In this document: positions 54,049-62,293 of the stretch, one piece after another
Position numbering within the stretch: position 1 is the first letter of the stretch
Layout: every line of letters starts with the position of its first letter
Assembly (NCBI RefSeq): GCF_900323885.1
Contig: NZ_OOHJ01000018.1
Coordinates: 4,451,001-4,515,000, forward strand
Direction: 5' to 3'
DNA length: 64,000 nt
DNA from: [Actinomadura] parvosata subsp. kistnae
GTDB lineage: Bacteria > Actinomycetota > Actinomycetes > Streptosporangiales > Streptosporangiaceae
The notes under the pieces: model-generated
The model's input: the letters and a program-made list of their open reading frames with translations, nothing else
Databases searched by the model: none
What the model was told of the DNA's origin: nothing
Translations under genes and position numbers: made by a program

Positions 54049-54936
54049 TTACCCGTGCACAAGAGGCCGCAACGTGCGGTAGGCGATACCGAGACCGGTC
54101 TGTACCCTCTCCGTGCTTCCGCTCCAGACGGCGTCCTCGTGCTCGACGGAGACCACTCCGTCGTATCCGCCCTCGTAGAGCGCGTCGATCACCCGGGTCC
54201 AGTCGACCTGCCCGAGCCCCGGCACGCGGAAGCGGTACCAGCCCTTTTCACCGCTGATCGGGCCGTAGAAGCCGTAGCGGTCGATCTGCCCGGGAAGGAG
54301 CTGCGTGTCCTTGGCCTGGACGTGCGCGATGTTGTCGACGTACGGGGTCAGCGCCGCCACCGGATCGATGCCGAGCGCCACGAGATGGGACGGGTCGTAG
54401 TTGAGCTTGAGGCCCAATGAGAACATCCATTCCCATAGTTCGGGAGAATAGGCCAAATTGCCCGGATATCCATCGGGGTGCCAGCTTTTCATCACGCAGT
54501 TCTCGATGACGATGTCGACGCCGTGCTGCCGGGCGTACTCGACGAGGGGGCCGAAGACGTCAGTGGCCCGGTCCAGGTTCTCCTTGACCGGCAGGCCCGG
54601 ATCGCGGCCGACGAAGGTGCCGACGGTGGGGCAGCCGAGCGCGGCGGCGGCGTCGATACACCGCCTGACGTGGGCGTTCACCTCTTTCCCTGCCGTAGGG
54701 TGGAGATTGTTCTCGTAGTAGGCGATCGAGGAAAGCGTGAGTCCGGTCTCCGTGAAGATTCGCCTGACTCGCTCGCATTCGGCGCTGTCGAAACGATCTA
54801 CTCTGATGTGATTTCGGTCATCTGGAGAGGGCCAACCGGCCACCTCCAGTGCTTCGAAGCCCTGGGTAGCGGCCCAGCGAGCAATGTCGGTAAGGTCGCT
54901 TTCCGGAAGACACGCTGTCAGAAACCCCAATTTCAT
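54049..54936 (-). CDS. Sugar phosphate isomerase/epimerase (TIM barrel), copy 1
   Basis: A 295-aa xylose-isomerase-like TIM barrel. The metal site is recognisable: Glu in VIENCVMK, Asp/His in NYDPSHL, His/Asp in HVQAKD and the final Glu in VSVEHED. First gene of the minus-strand operon and divergent from the MDR gene at 55051. The family performs isomerisation, epimerisation or beta-elimination on keto-sugars; the exact reaction is unknown. Confidence 0.85.
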   Translation of the reverse strand: MKLGFLTACLPESDLTDIARWAATQGFEALEVAGWPSPDDRNHIRVDRFDSAECERVRRIFTETGLTLSSIAYYENNLHPTAGKEVNAHVRRCIDAAAALGCPTVGTFVGRDPGLPVKENLDRATDVFGPLVEYARQHGVDIVIENCVMKSWHPDGYPGNLAYSPELWEWMFSLGLKLNYDPSHLVALGIDPVAALTPYVDNIAHVQAKDTQLLPGQIDRYGFYGPISGEKGWYRFRVPGLGQVDWTRVIDALYEGGYDGVVSVEHEDAVWSGSTERVQTGLGIAYRTLRPLVHG

Positions 54937-55017
54937 CAGTCACCTCCGACGGAAGTCGTAGACTTAAGAGTGTTACGAGCGCAACTATGGTGTGCAAAGT
55001 AGCGTTAAATCTTCGAC

Positions 55018-55033
55018 TTTTGATTGATCAAAA
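55018..55033. promoter_or_regulatory. Palindromic operator in the divergent sugar-locus promoter
   Basis: TTTTGATTGATCAAAA has perfect 7-bp arms around TG, in an A/T-rich island between the two divergent operons, 18 bp before the MDR ATG. It is a plausible binding site for the ROK regulator. Confidence 0.6.
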
Positions 55034-55050
55034 AACATAAGTTGTGGGGA

Positions 55051-56079
55051 ATGCGCGTCATCACCTTCGAAGAGCCAGGCAGTGTCCGCGTCAGCCTGGA
55101 GTCGCCCGCGCAGCTAGAGCCGGGCACAGTGCGGGTACGCACGCTCTATTCAGGAGTCTCAGCGGGCACCGAACTCACCGCCTACCGCGGTACCAACCCC
55201 TATCTCACTCGCAAGTGGGACACCGAGCGCCGGCTCTTCGTCGAAGGCCAGACGCATGCCTACCCACTCAGCGGCTGGGGCTACCAAGAGGTGGGCGAGG
55301 TGGTGGAGGCCGCGCCCGATGTGGCCGACCCGCCCGTCGGCAGCCTGGTGTGGGGCATCTGGGGCCACCGCGCCGAAGCCGTCGTCCCGGCGGACAAACT
55401 CGTCGGCCACGTCCTGCCGCCCGGCGCCGACCCCCTGACCGGCGTCTTCGCCCGCGTCGGCGCCATCGCGCTCAACGCCGTGCACGCCGCCGACGTGCAC
55501 CTCGGCGACCAGATCGCCATCTTCGGCCAGGGCGTCATCGGCCTGCTCGCCACCCGGCTGGCCGTGCTCAGCGGCGCCCGCGTCGTCGCCGCCGACGCCA
55601 TCCCCGACCGCCTGGAGCTGGCCAGGAAGTTCGGCGCCGCCGAGACCTTCGACGTCGCCTCCGGCTCCGTCGCCGAGTTCATGCGCAAGCGCATCGTCGG
55701 CGCCGACACCGTCATCGAGCTCAGCGGCAGCCACCTCGCCCTGCACGAGGGCATCAGGACCGTCCGCAAGGGCGGCCGGGTCGTCGCCGCCGGGTTCTAC
55801 CAGGGCGACGGCATCGGGCTGCGGCTCGGCGAGGAGTTCCACCACAACCAGGTGCAGCTCGTCTCCTCCCAGATCGGCGGCGTCGCCTCGTGGCTGGCCC
55901 ACCGGTGGGACGTCGAGCGGCTGCAGCTGACGTTCATGGAGCTCGTGCACCGCGGCGAGATCGACGCCCGCGAGCTCGTCAGCCACGTCATGCCCGTCGA
56001 CCGGGCCGCCGAGGCCTTCGACCTGCTCGACAAGCACCAGTCCGAGGTGCTCCAACTCGTCTTCGAATTCAAGGAGTAG
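55051..56079 (+). CDS. MDR-family dehydrogenase lacking zinc ligands, copy 1
   Basis: A 342-aa medium-chain dehydrogenase. The Rossmann motif IAIFGQGVIGLLATRLA is normal, but the catalytic-zinc positions are changed: YSGVSAGTEL where CGTD is expected and GWGYQEVGEV in place of GHExxGxV. FHHNQVQLVSSQIGG near residue 270 is shared with the 58053 paralog. It may reduce or oxidise a sugar carbon without zinc, like BchC-type members. It heads the operon with an epimerase and a GH63-like enzyme. Confidence 0.82.
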   Translation: MRVITFEEPGSVRVSLESPAQLEPGTVRVRTLYSGVSAGTELTAYRGTNPYLTRKWDTERRLFVEGQTHAYPLSGWGYQEVGEVVEAAPDVADPPVGSLVWGIWGHRAEAVVPADKLVGHVLPPGADPLTGVFARVGAIALNAVHAADVHLGDQIAIFGQGVIGLLATRLAVLSGARVVAADAIPDRLELARKFGAAETFDVASGSVAEFMRKRIVGADTVIELSGSHLALHEGIRTVRKGGRVVAAGFYQGDGIGLRLGEEFHHNQVQLVSSQIGGVASWLAHRWDVERLQLTFMELVHRGEIDARELVSHVMPVDRAAEAFDLLDKHQSEVLQLVFEFKE

Positions 56080-56082
56080 ACA

Positions 56083-56868
56083 GTGAAGCTCGCCGTACAG
56101 GAGCAGCTTCTGCCGGGTCGTTCGCTGCAGGAGAAGTTCGCGTTCGCGCTCGACGCCGGTTTCGACGCCATCGAGCTGCGCGGCAAGGGGGACTTCCACT
56201 TCGCGGGCCGGCTGACGGAGCTCAAGCGGGCGCTGGCCGACGGCGTGGAGATGCCGACGGTCTGCGTCGACATGCCGCACTTCATCGGCGACTTCGACCC
56301 CGCCAAGCGCAAGGACGCCATCCAGCAGCTGCGCTCCCAGCTCACCGTCATCGGCGAGCTCGGCGGCATCGGCGTCATGACGCCCGCCTCCTGGGGGCAG
56401 TTCTCCCGCCGGCTGCCGCCGTTCGAGCCGCCGCGCAGCCCCGAGGAGGACCGCGAGGTGCTGACCGAGGCGCTGGGCATCCTCGGCGAGCACGCGCACC
56501 GCAACGGTGTGCTGATCATGCTGGAGCCGCTCAACCGGTACGAGAACCACATGGTCAACACCCTGGCCGAGGCGGTCTCCTACTGCTCCATGGACTCCAT
56601 CAGGATCGTCGGCGACACCTACCACATGAACATCGAGGAGGACGACCCCTGCCGCTCGCTGATCGAGGCGGCCCCGTACATCGCCCACATGCAGATCAGC
56701 GAGTCCAACCGCAACCAGCCGGGCACCGGGCACCTCGACTGGGCCGCGCAGCTCGCCACCCTCGACGCGGCCGGCTACGACGGATACCTCGCCCTGGAGT
56801 GCCGCCTGCGCGGCGAGCCCGAGATCGTTCTTCCCCAAACCGCAGCATTCGTGAGGAAGTACCTATGA
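56083..56868 (+). CDS. Sugar phosphate isomerase/epimerase (TIM barrel), copy 2
   Basis: A 261-aa xylose-isomerase-like barrel with metal ligands Glu (IMLEPLNRYE), Asp/His (IVGDTYHMN), His (HMQISESNR) and Glu (LALECR), closest in pattern to hydroxypyruvate isomerase/tagatose epimerase types. GTG start 3 bp after the MDR gene; its stop overlaps the next ATG. It shares only the fold with copy 1 at 54.0 kb. Confidence 0.87.
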   Translation: MKLAVQEQLLPGRSLQEKFAFALDAGFDAIELRGKGDFHFAGRLTELKRALADGVEMPTVCVDMPHFIGDFDPAKRKDAIQQLRSQLTVIGELGGIGVMTPASWGQFSRRLPPFEPPRSPEEDREVLTEALGILGEHAHRNGVLIMLEPLNRYENHMVNTLAEAVSYCSMDSIRIVGDTYHMNIEEDDPCRSLIEAAPYIAHMQISESNRNQPGTGHLDWAAQLATLDAAGYDGYLALECRLRGEPEIVLPQTAAFVRKYL

Positions 56869-58184
56869 TCCTCCGCGACGCCGTGCGCGTCCTGGTCAGC
56901 AACTGGGACGGCAGCTACACGGTTCCCTCCCGTCGCCTCTACCCGCACCAGTGGAGCTGGGACTCCGCCTTCATCGCGATCGGCAACGCCCGCTGGTCGC
57001 CCCGCAGGGCCAGGACGGAGCTGCTCAGCCTGTTCGGGGCCCAGTGGTACGACGGCCGGGTGCCGCACATCGTCTTCAATCCGGCGGTGCCCGAGGACGC
57101 CTACTTCCCCAGCTCCGACTTCTGGCGCACGGCCGCGCCCTCCGGGGTGCGCACCTCCGGCATCGTGCAGCCGCCCGTGCACGCGCTGGCCGCGTGGAAG
57201 ACGTACCAGGCCGAGCCCGACCGCGCCTTCCTGCGCCGGATCTATCCCCGACTGGTGGCGCAGCAGGAGTTCCTGCGCGAGCAGCGCCGCTCCGCCGAGG
57301 GGCTGATCTCGATCGTGCACCCCTGGGAGTCGGGCATGGACAACAGTCCGGCCTGGGACCTGCCGCTGGCGGCCGTGGAGACGACCGCGACCGGGTTCGT
57401 CCGCCGTGACCTGCAGAGCGTCAGCGCCGACGAGCGGCCCACCGACCGCGACTACGTTCAGTACGTCGAGATCGCCCAGGCCTACCGCGAGTCCGGCTAC
57501 CGCGAGCCCGGACCGTTCCACGTCGAGGACCCGCTGTTCAACACCGCCTACGGCGTGGCCGAGTCGACGCTGGCCGCGATCGCGCACGAGCTCGGCCTCG
57601 ACCCCGAGCCGCACCGGCGCGAGGCCGCGGCGATCACCAAGGCCATGGTGCGGCACCTGTTCGACGGCAAGCTGTTCCAGCCGCGCGACCTGCACAGCGG
57701 CACCCTGATCGAGTCCAGCAGCGCGGCCGGGCTGACGCCGCTCATGCTGCCCGGCCTGCCGTCCGAGGTCGCCGACACGCTGATCGGCACGGCCATCGAC
57801 CGGTTCGGCCTGAAGAAGCTGCCGCTGCCCAGCTACGCCCTCGACGCGCCCGAGTTCGCCCCGGCCCGCTACTGGCGCGGCCCGAGCTGGATCAACCTGA
57901 GCTGGCTGATCTGGCACGGCCTCAAGGGCCGCCGCCCCGAGCTGGCCAGGGCGGTCGCCGACACGATGATGCGCGCCGTCAGCGTGTCGGGCTTTCGCGA
58001 GTACTTCAACCCGCTCACGCTGCGCGGGCACGGCTGCCGCGACTTCAGCTGGTCAGCCGCGCTCGTCCTCGACATCGTCGCGGAGCACAGCCTGAACGGA
58101 CTGAAGCCGTCGTGCCGCGAGTCCGGTCAGGAATCGGGGCGCCTCAGAAAAGCCGACGACATCAGTGATCACGTGCTCGCGTAG
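56865..58184 (+). CDS. GH63-like (MGH1-type) glycoside hydrolase with altered base position
   Basis: A 439-aa (alpha/alpha)6-barrel protein of the mannosyl/glucosylglycerate hydrolase type. RRLYPHQWSWDSAF, HPWESGMDNSPAWD (acid Asp159) and YWRGPSWINLSWLI are typical. At the C-terminal site the family usually has a Gly-Glu-Gly followed by FSW; here it reads TLRGHGCRDFSW, with Arg387 where the general base Glu is expected. Either another residue replaces it or hydrolysis is lost. The nearby gpgS gene makes glucosylglycerate a candidate substrate. The last 132 bp overlap the convergent MDR gene. Confidence 0.8.
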   Translation: MILRDAVRVLVSNWDGSYTVPSRRLYPHQWSWDSAFIAIGNARWSPRRARTELLSLFGAQWYDGRVPHIVFNPAVPEDAYFPSSDFWRTAAPSGVRTSGIVQPPVHALAAWKTYQAEPDRAFLRRIYPRLVAQQEFLREQRRSAEGLISIVHPWESGMDNSPAWDLPLAAVETTATGFVRRDLQSVSADERPTDRDYVQYVEIAQAYRESGYREPGPFHVEDPLFNTAYGVAESTLAAIAHELGLDPEPHRREAAAITKAMVRHLFDGKLFQPRDLHSGTLIESSSAAGLTPLMLPGLPSEVADTLIGTAIDRFGLKKLPLPSYALDAPEFAPARYWRGPSWINLSWLIWHGLKGRRPELARAVADTMMRAVSVSGFREYFNPLTLRGHGCRDFSWSAALVLDIVAEHSLNGLKPSCRESGQESGRLRKADDISDHVLA

Positions 58185-59162
58185 CGCGTCGCCGTGCTCC
58201 CTGAGCAGGCCGATCGTCTCGTACGAGAGCCGCTCCCTGTCCCAGGCGTGGGCCAGGCCGCGCGGCACCCGGCCGATCTGGGCGCAGCGCAGGCTCAGCC
58301 CGTTGTGGTGGAACTCCTCGCCGAGCCGCACCTCCTGGGCGCCCTGCGTGTAGAAGGCCAGGTCGATCAGCGTGCCCTGGGGGCGGAGCAGGCGCAGCCC
58401 GAGCGCCAGCGCCCTGGCCTGGCCCCGGCACTGGAAGACCGCGTCCGCGCCGCGGTCGTTCTGGCCGTGCCGCCAGCGGCGCTTGAGCGTCACGGCCGGG
58501 TCGTCGCCGGCGGCCAGCACGTCCATGCCGAGCGCGGCGGCGATCTCCAGCCTGGCCGGGGTCTCGTCCACGACCACGACCTCCGCCGCGCCGCCCGCGC
58601 GGGCGAACAGGGCCGTCAGCAGCCCCACCACGCCCGCGCCCACCACCGCGACGCGCCGCCCGCGCACGCCGTCGCCGAGGTCGCGCACGGCCGGGCCGTG
58701 CAGGTCGTGCGCGGCGTGCAGCAGGCCGTTGGCGCAGATGGGGCCCATGTGGGCGACGTAGATGCCGAGCATGGGGTCGAGGTCGCCGGGCAGCTCCACG
58801 AACCGGTCGGCCATCGGGTCGGCCACGTACGCCGTGCGGTGCCCGTAGCACATGGCGACCAGCGCGCCCTCGCGCGCGGCCCGCGTCCGGCTCTCGATCA
58901 CCCTGCCGACCTGCATGTACCCGATGCCGCGCACCGGGTACGACACCGACGGCGCGCCTTCCAGGAACAGCCCGAGCGCCGGGTCCCACGTCGAGCTCAG
59001 GTAGGGGTTGGTGCCCTTGACGAAGGTCAGCTCGGTGCCGGCCGAGATGCCGCTGTAGACGGTCTTGACCAGGAAGCCGCCCTCGGGCACGTCGGGCAGC
59101 TTCTCCTCGACGAGGCAGACCTCGCCCGGCTCGTCGATGCTGAGGACGTTACTGGTCATCAT
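58053..59162 (-). CDS. MDR-family dehydrogenase lacking zinc ligands, copy 2
   Basis: A 369-aa paralog of the 55051 protein: YSGISAGTEL, KGTNPYLSSTWD, GIGYMQVGRV and FHHNGLSLRCAQIG are shared patterns, and the Rossmann motif is VAVVGAGVVGLLTALF. Catalytic zinc ligands are again missing. The start is ATGATG (59162 or 59159), inside the end of the Gfo/Idh gene, so the two are coupled. Confidence 0.82.
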   Translation of the reverse strand: MMTSNVLSIDEPGEVCLVEEKLPDVPEGGFLVKTVYSGISAGTELTFVKGTNPYLSSTWDPALGLFLEGAPSVSYPVRGIGYMQVGRVIESRTRAAREGALVAMCYGHRTAYVADPMADRFVELPGDLDPMLGIYVAHMGPICANGLLHAAHDLHGPAVRDLGDGVRGRRVAVVGAGVVGLLTALFARAGGAAEVVVVDETPARLEIAAALGMDVLAAGDDPAVTLKRRWRHGQNDRGADAVFQCRGQARALALGLRLLRPQGTLIDLAFYTQGAQEVRLGEEFHHNGLSLRCAQIGRVPRGLAHAWDRERLSYETIGLLREHGDALREHVITDVVGFSEAPRFLTGLAARRLQSVQAVLRDDVEDERG

Positions 59163-60096
59163 CGAGCATCACCGGCTTCCGTTCGGCGGCGGATCGCGCG
59201 AGTGCCAGCGCCAGGCGGTGGGTGCGCAGCGCCTCCCCGTACGGTACGCGCACATCGGCCGGCTTGCCCTGCACGGCGTTGATGAACTCGCGGTCCACCC
59301 GCACCTTCGCCTGGCCGTCGTCCTCGATCACGCGTTCGCCGTCCACGAGCAGGCGGGTCTCGCTGAGCTCCAGCGCGATGCCGTCGGCGCACACCTCCAG
59401 CCCCACCCGGTGCTTGTGGGTGAGCAGGCAGGAGGTGGCGAGCAGCCCGGCGGCGCCGCCGGTGAAGCGCAGCACGGCGGCGGTGGCGCGGTCCACCTCG
59501 CCGTCCACGGTGTTCTCGGCGGGCACGGCGTGCACCATGGAGATCTCGCCGACCAGCAGGCGCGCCAGGTCCAGCACGTGGACGGCCTGCTCCACGATCT
59601 GGCCGCCGGACATGTCGGGGTTCAGCCACCATGCCACCGGGGGCACCTTGTCCAGCCAGTGGCCGAGCGCGAGCCGGACGGGGCGGCCGGCCAGCAGGTC
59701 CTGGGCCTGCCGGACGATGTCGAGGTAGCGCCAGTGGTGGCCGACGGCCGAGGGCAGAGATCTCCGCTCGATTTCGGACGCGATGTTTTCTGCGGTTTTG
59801 AGATCTAGAGAAAGCGGTTTTTCCACGAAAAGTGGCAGATTACACGACAGAACATCATGTTCCGGGTTACCGTGCGCGAAAGGAGGCACACAGACGTAGA
59901 CAGCATCAAGACCGCCGGCACTGAGCAGGTCGGCATGGCCGCCATAGGCGGGGGAGCCGTGCTTCGAGGCCAGCGCCTCGGCCCTGTGGGGATCCGTGTC
60001 GGCGATCCCAGCGATCGTGACATCGGGGAACCCGGACAGGACGTCAGCGTGGCGAGCGGCGACATTTCCGGCACCTACGATGCCGACTCGGGTCAT
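59149..60096 (-). CDS. Gfo/Idh/MocA family oxidoreductase
   Basis: A 315-aa NAD(P)-dependent sugar oxidoreductase: GIVGAGNVAARHADVL at the N-terminus, VEKPLSLDLKTAENI with the catalytic-region Lys, and AVGHHWRYL / GGQIVEQAVHVLDLARLLVG of the C-terminal domain. Start at ATG 60096 (MTRVGIV); upstream in-frame sequence is not conserved. With two epimerase-like barrels and two MDR enzymes it suggests oxidation-epimerisation or oxidation-elimination of a glycoside. Confidence 0.88.
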   Translation of the reverse strand: MTRVGIVGAGNVAARHADVLSGFPDVTIAGIADTDPHRAEALASKHGSPAYGGHADLLSAGGLDAVYVCVPPFAHGNPEHDVLSCNLPLFVEKPLSLDLKTAENIASEIERRSLPSAVGHHWRYLDIVRQAQDLLAGRPVRLALGHWLDKVPPVAWWLNPDMSGGQIVEQAVHVLDLARLLVGEISMVHAVPAENTVDGEVDRATAAVLRFTGGAAGLLATSCLLTHKHRVGLEVCADGIALELSETRLLVDGERVIEDDGQAKVRVDREFINAVQGKPADVRVPYGEALRTHRLALALARSAAERKPVMLDDDQ

Positions 60097-60203
60097 AGGG
60101 GACACAACCCGGCATATGCCACGTCTAGGCCGAATCAAACAAATAGGTTCAAGCGCCTATAGATCGGGCAGATGCCGTGACCTCATGAGATCGGGGCTGA
60201 TGC

Positions 60204-61178
60204 ATGGAGACGGATATGCGAGCCTTGGCCAAGGCCCAGGAGTGGTACGGCCCGCACTCGAGCACCGCTGCCGAGTGGCCGGCGGATGCCTTAGTGCCGG
60301 CCAAGGAGGGCACCACGATCAGCGTGGTGCTTCCCGCGCGTGACGAGGAGAGCACGGTCGGCGACATCGTCGCCGCGATCCGCCGCGACCTCGTCGAGCG
60401 CACCCCCCTGGTCGACGAGATCCTCGTCGTCGACTCCAACTCGACCGACGCCACCGCCGAGCGGGCACGGGAGGCCGGCGCCCGCGTCGTGGCACAAGCA
60501 GAGGTGCTCCCGCACCTCCCACCCCTCACAGGCAAGGGCGAAGCCCTGTGGAAAGGGCTTGCCGCCGCCACCGGCGACATCATCGTCTACATCGACGCCG
60601 ACCTGCGCAGCTTCGGCGCGCACTACGTGTCAGGGCTGGTCGGCCCCCTGCTGGTCAACCGCGACACCCACTTCGTCAAGGCCACCTACGAGCGGCCCTA
60701 CATCGGCTCCGACGGCGTCGCCCAGCAGGGCGGCGGCGGGCGCGTGACCGAGCTGGTGGCCCGGCCGCTGCTCAACATGTTCTGGCCCGAGCTGGCCGGC
60801 TTCGCCCAGCCGCTCGGCGGCGAGTACGCCGCCCGCCGCGAAGTGCTGGAACAGGTCCCGTTCGTCACCGAGTACGGCGTCGAGTTCGGGCTCCTCGTCG
60901 ACCTGCTCCAGCTTGTCGGGCTGGACGCGATGGCCCAGGTGGACCTGGGACACCGCACCCACACGCACCAGTCGATCCCCGCTCTCGGCCGCATGGCCGG
61001 GCAGATCATGCTCACCGCCTGGTCCCGTCTGGAACGCCAGGGCCGCGTGCTCGCGTCGGAGCCCCCGGCGCACACGCTCCTGCAGTTCGGGCTCGAAGGG
61101 GACGCGGGCCTGGTGGACGTGGGAGTGGCCGAGCGGCCTCCGCTCGCCTCCCTCGTACTGGAGGAGGATCTGGCATGA
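60204..61178 (+). CDS. gpgS: Glucosyl-3-phosphoglycerate synthase
   Basis: A 324-aa GT81-type (GT-A fold) enzyme that transfers glucose from NDP-glucose to 3-phosphoglycerate, the first step to glucosylglycerate and, in mycobacteria, methylglucose lipopolysaccharides. Motifs: VVLPARDEE (42-50), VVDSNSTDAT, LPPLTGKGEALWKGL, the metal-binding DAD (131-133) and GQGGGGRVTEL-like QQGGGGRVTELVARPLL. Full length. Its stop overlaps the GT4 start (ATGA). Confidence 0.92.
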   Translation: METDMRALAKAQEWYGPHSSTAAEWPADALVPAKEGTTISVVLPARDEESTVGDIVAAIRRDLVERTPLVDEILVVDSNSTDATAERAREAGARVVAQAEVLPHLPPLTGKGEALWKGLAAATGDIIVYIDADLRSFGAHYVSGLVGPLLVNRDTHFVKATYERPYIGSDGVAQQGGGGRVTELVARPLLNMFWPELAGFAQPLGGEYAARREVLEQVPFVTEYGVEFGLLVDLLQLVGLDAMAQVDLGHRTHTHQSIPALGRMAGQIMLTAWSRLERQGRVLASEPPAHTLLQFGLEGDAGLVDVGVAERPPLASLVLEEDLA

Positions 61179-62293
61179 AAGTCCTGATGAACGCGGGGCC
61201 GTGGCTCGCGGTCCCGCCCGCCGGATACGGCGGCATCGAGAACGTCGTGGCCACACTGGTGCCCGAGCTGCGCGCGCGCGGCGTGCACGTCGTGCTGGCC
61301 TCCGTCGGCAGCAGCACCCTCGACGTGGACGAGCTGATCAGCGCCTACGACGACGAGCAGTTCACCGAGCTGCAGAAGCCCTACAACCAGGTCATGGGCA
61401 TCACCCACGCCCACCTGGCCAGGGTCGTGGCCGAGCTGCGCCGCCGCGACGACATCGACCTCGTGCACGACCACGTCGAAGTCGTCGGCCCGGCCACGCT
61501 GTCCGCGTTCGGCGGCCCGCCCGTCCTCCACACCCTGCACTGGGACCTGCGCAAACATCCCGCCTTCTACGGCGCGTTCCCGCCGTCGATCGCGGTCAAC
61601 GGCGTCTCGGAGTCGCAGATCGCCCGCGCCCCCGACGCCCTGCGCGCCGCCTCGCTCGGCGCCGTCCACCTCGCCACCCCGCTCGCCGGCCGGGACCCGC
61701 ACCCCGAGCGAGGCGAGCACCTGGTCGTCATGGGCCGCATCTGCGGGCTCAAGGGCCAGCACGTGGCCGCCCGCATCTGCCAGAAGCTCGGGCTGCCGCT
61801 GGTGCTGGCCGGCCCCGTGAGCGGCCGCAACACGGCCGCCGAGCTCGACGTCGTCGCCCAGAACCCCTACCACCCGCTGCACAGCCATCCCGACGTCCGC
61901 TACCACCTCGACCAGGTCTCGCCCTACCTCGACGGGGACCTGGTCCGCTGGGTCGGCGCGGTCGGCGGCCAGGAACGCGACGACCTCTACGCCTCGGCCC
62001 GCGCCGCCCTCTTCCCCATCCAGTGGGACGAACCGGGCGGCACGGCCGTCGTGGAGGCCCTCGGGCTCGGCGTCCCGCCCGTGGGCCTGCGGCGCGGCTG
62101 CCTCCCGGAGATCATCGACCACGGCCGCACCGGCTTCCTCGCCGACACCGAGGAGGAGCTGGCGGAGTGGGTGCTCCGGGTCGACGAGATCGACCCCGAG
62201 GAGTGCCGCCGCGAGGCCCGCCGCCGCTTCTCGCCGTCGGTGATGGCCGACCGGTACCTGGAGCTGTACGAGCAGGTCCTCTCACGTCGATGA
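61175..62293 (+). CDS. Glycosyltransferase family 4
   Basis: A 372-aa GT-B enzyme: N-terminal Gly-rich loop PPAGYGGIENVVATL, VVMGRICGLKGQHVAARI, and the donor-binding DEPGGTAVVEALGLGVPPVG. Coupled to gpgS by a 4-bp overlap, so it probably extends or alternatively modifies the GpgS product, for example to a mannosylglucosyl-glycerate-type solute. Its end overlaps the FtsX-type gene by 12 bp. Confidence 0.88.
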   Translation: MKVLMNAGPWLAVPPAGYGGIENVVATLVPELRARGVHVVLASVGSSTLDVDELISAYDDEQFTELQKPYNQVMGITHAHLARVVAELRRRDDIDLVHDHVEVVGPATLSAFGGPPVLHTLHWDLRKHPAFYGAFPPSIAVNGVSESQIARAPDALRAASLGAVHLATPLAGRDPHPERGEHLVVMGRICGLKGQHVAARICQKLGLPLVLAGPVSGRNTAAELDVVAQNPYHPLHSHPDVRYHLDQVSPYLDGDLVRWVGAVGGQERDDLYASARAALFPIQWDEPGGTAVVEALGLGVPPVGLRRGCLPEIIDHGRTGFLADTEEELAEWVLRVDEIDPEECRREARRRFSPSVMADRYLELYEQVLSRR

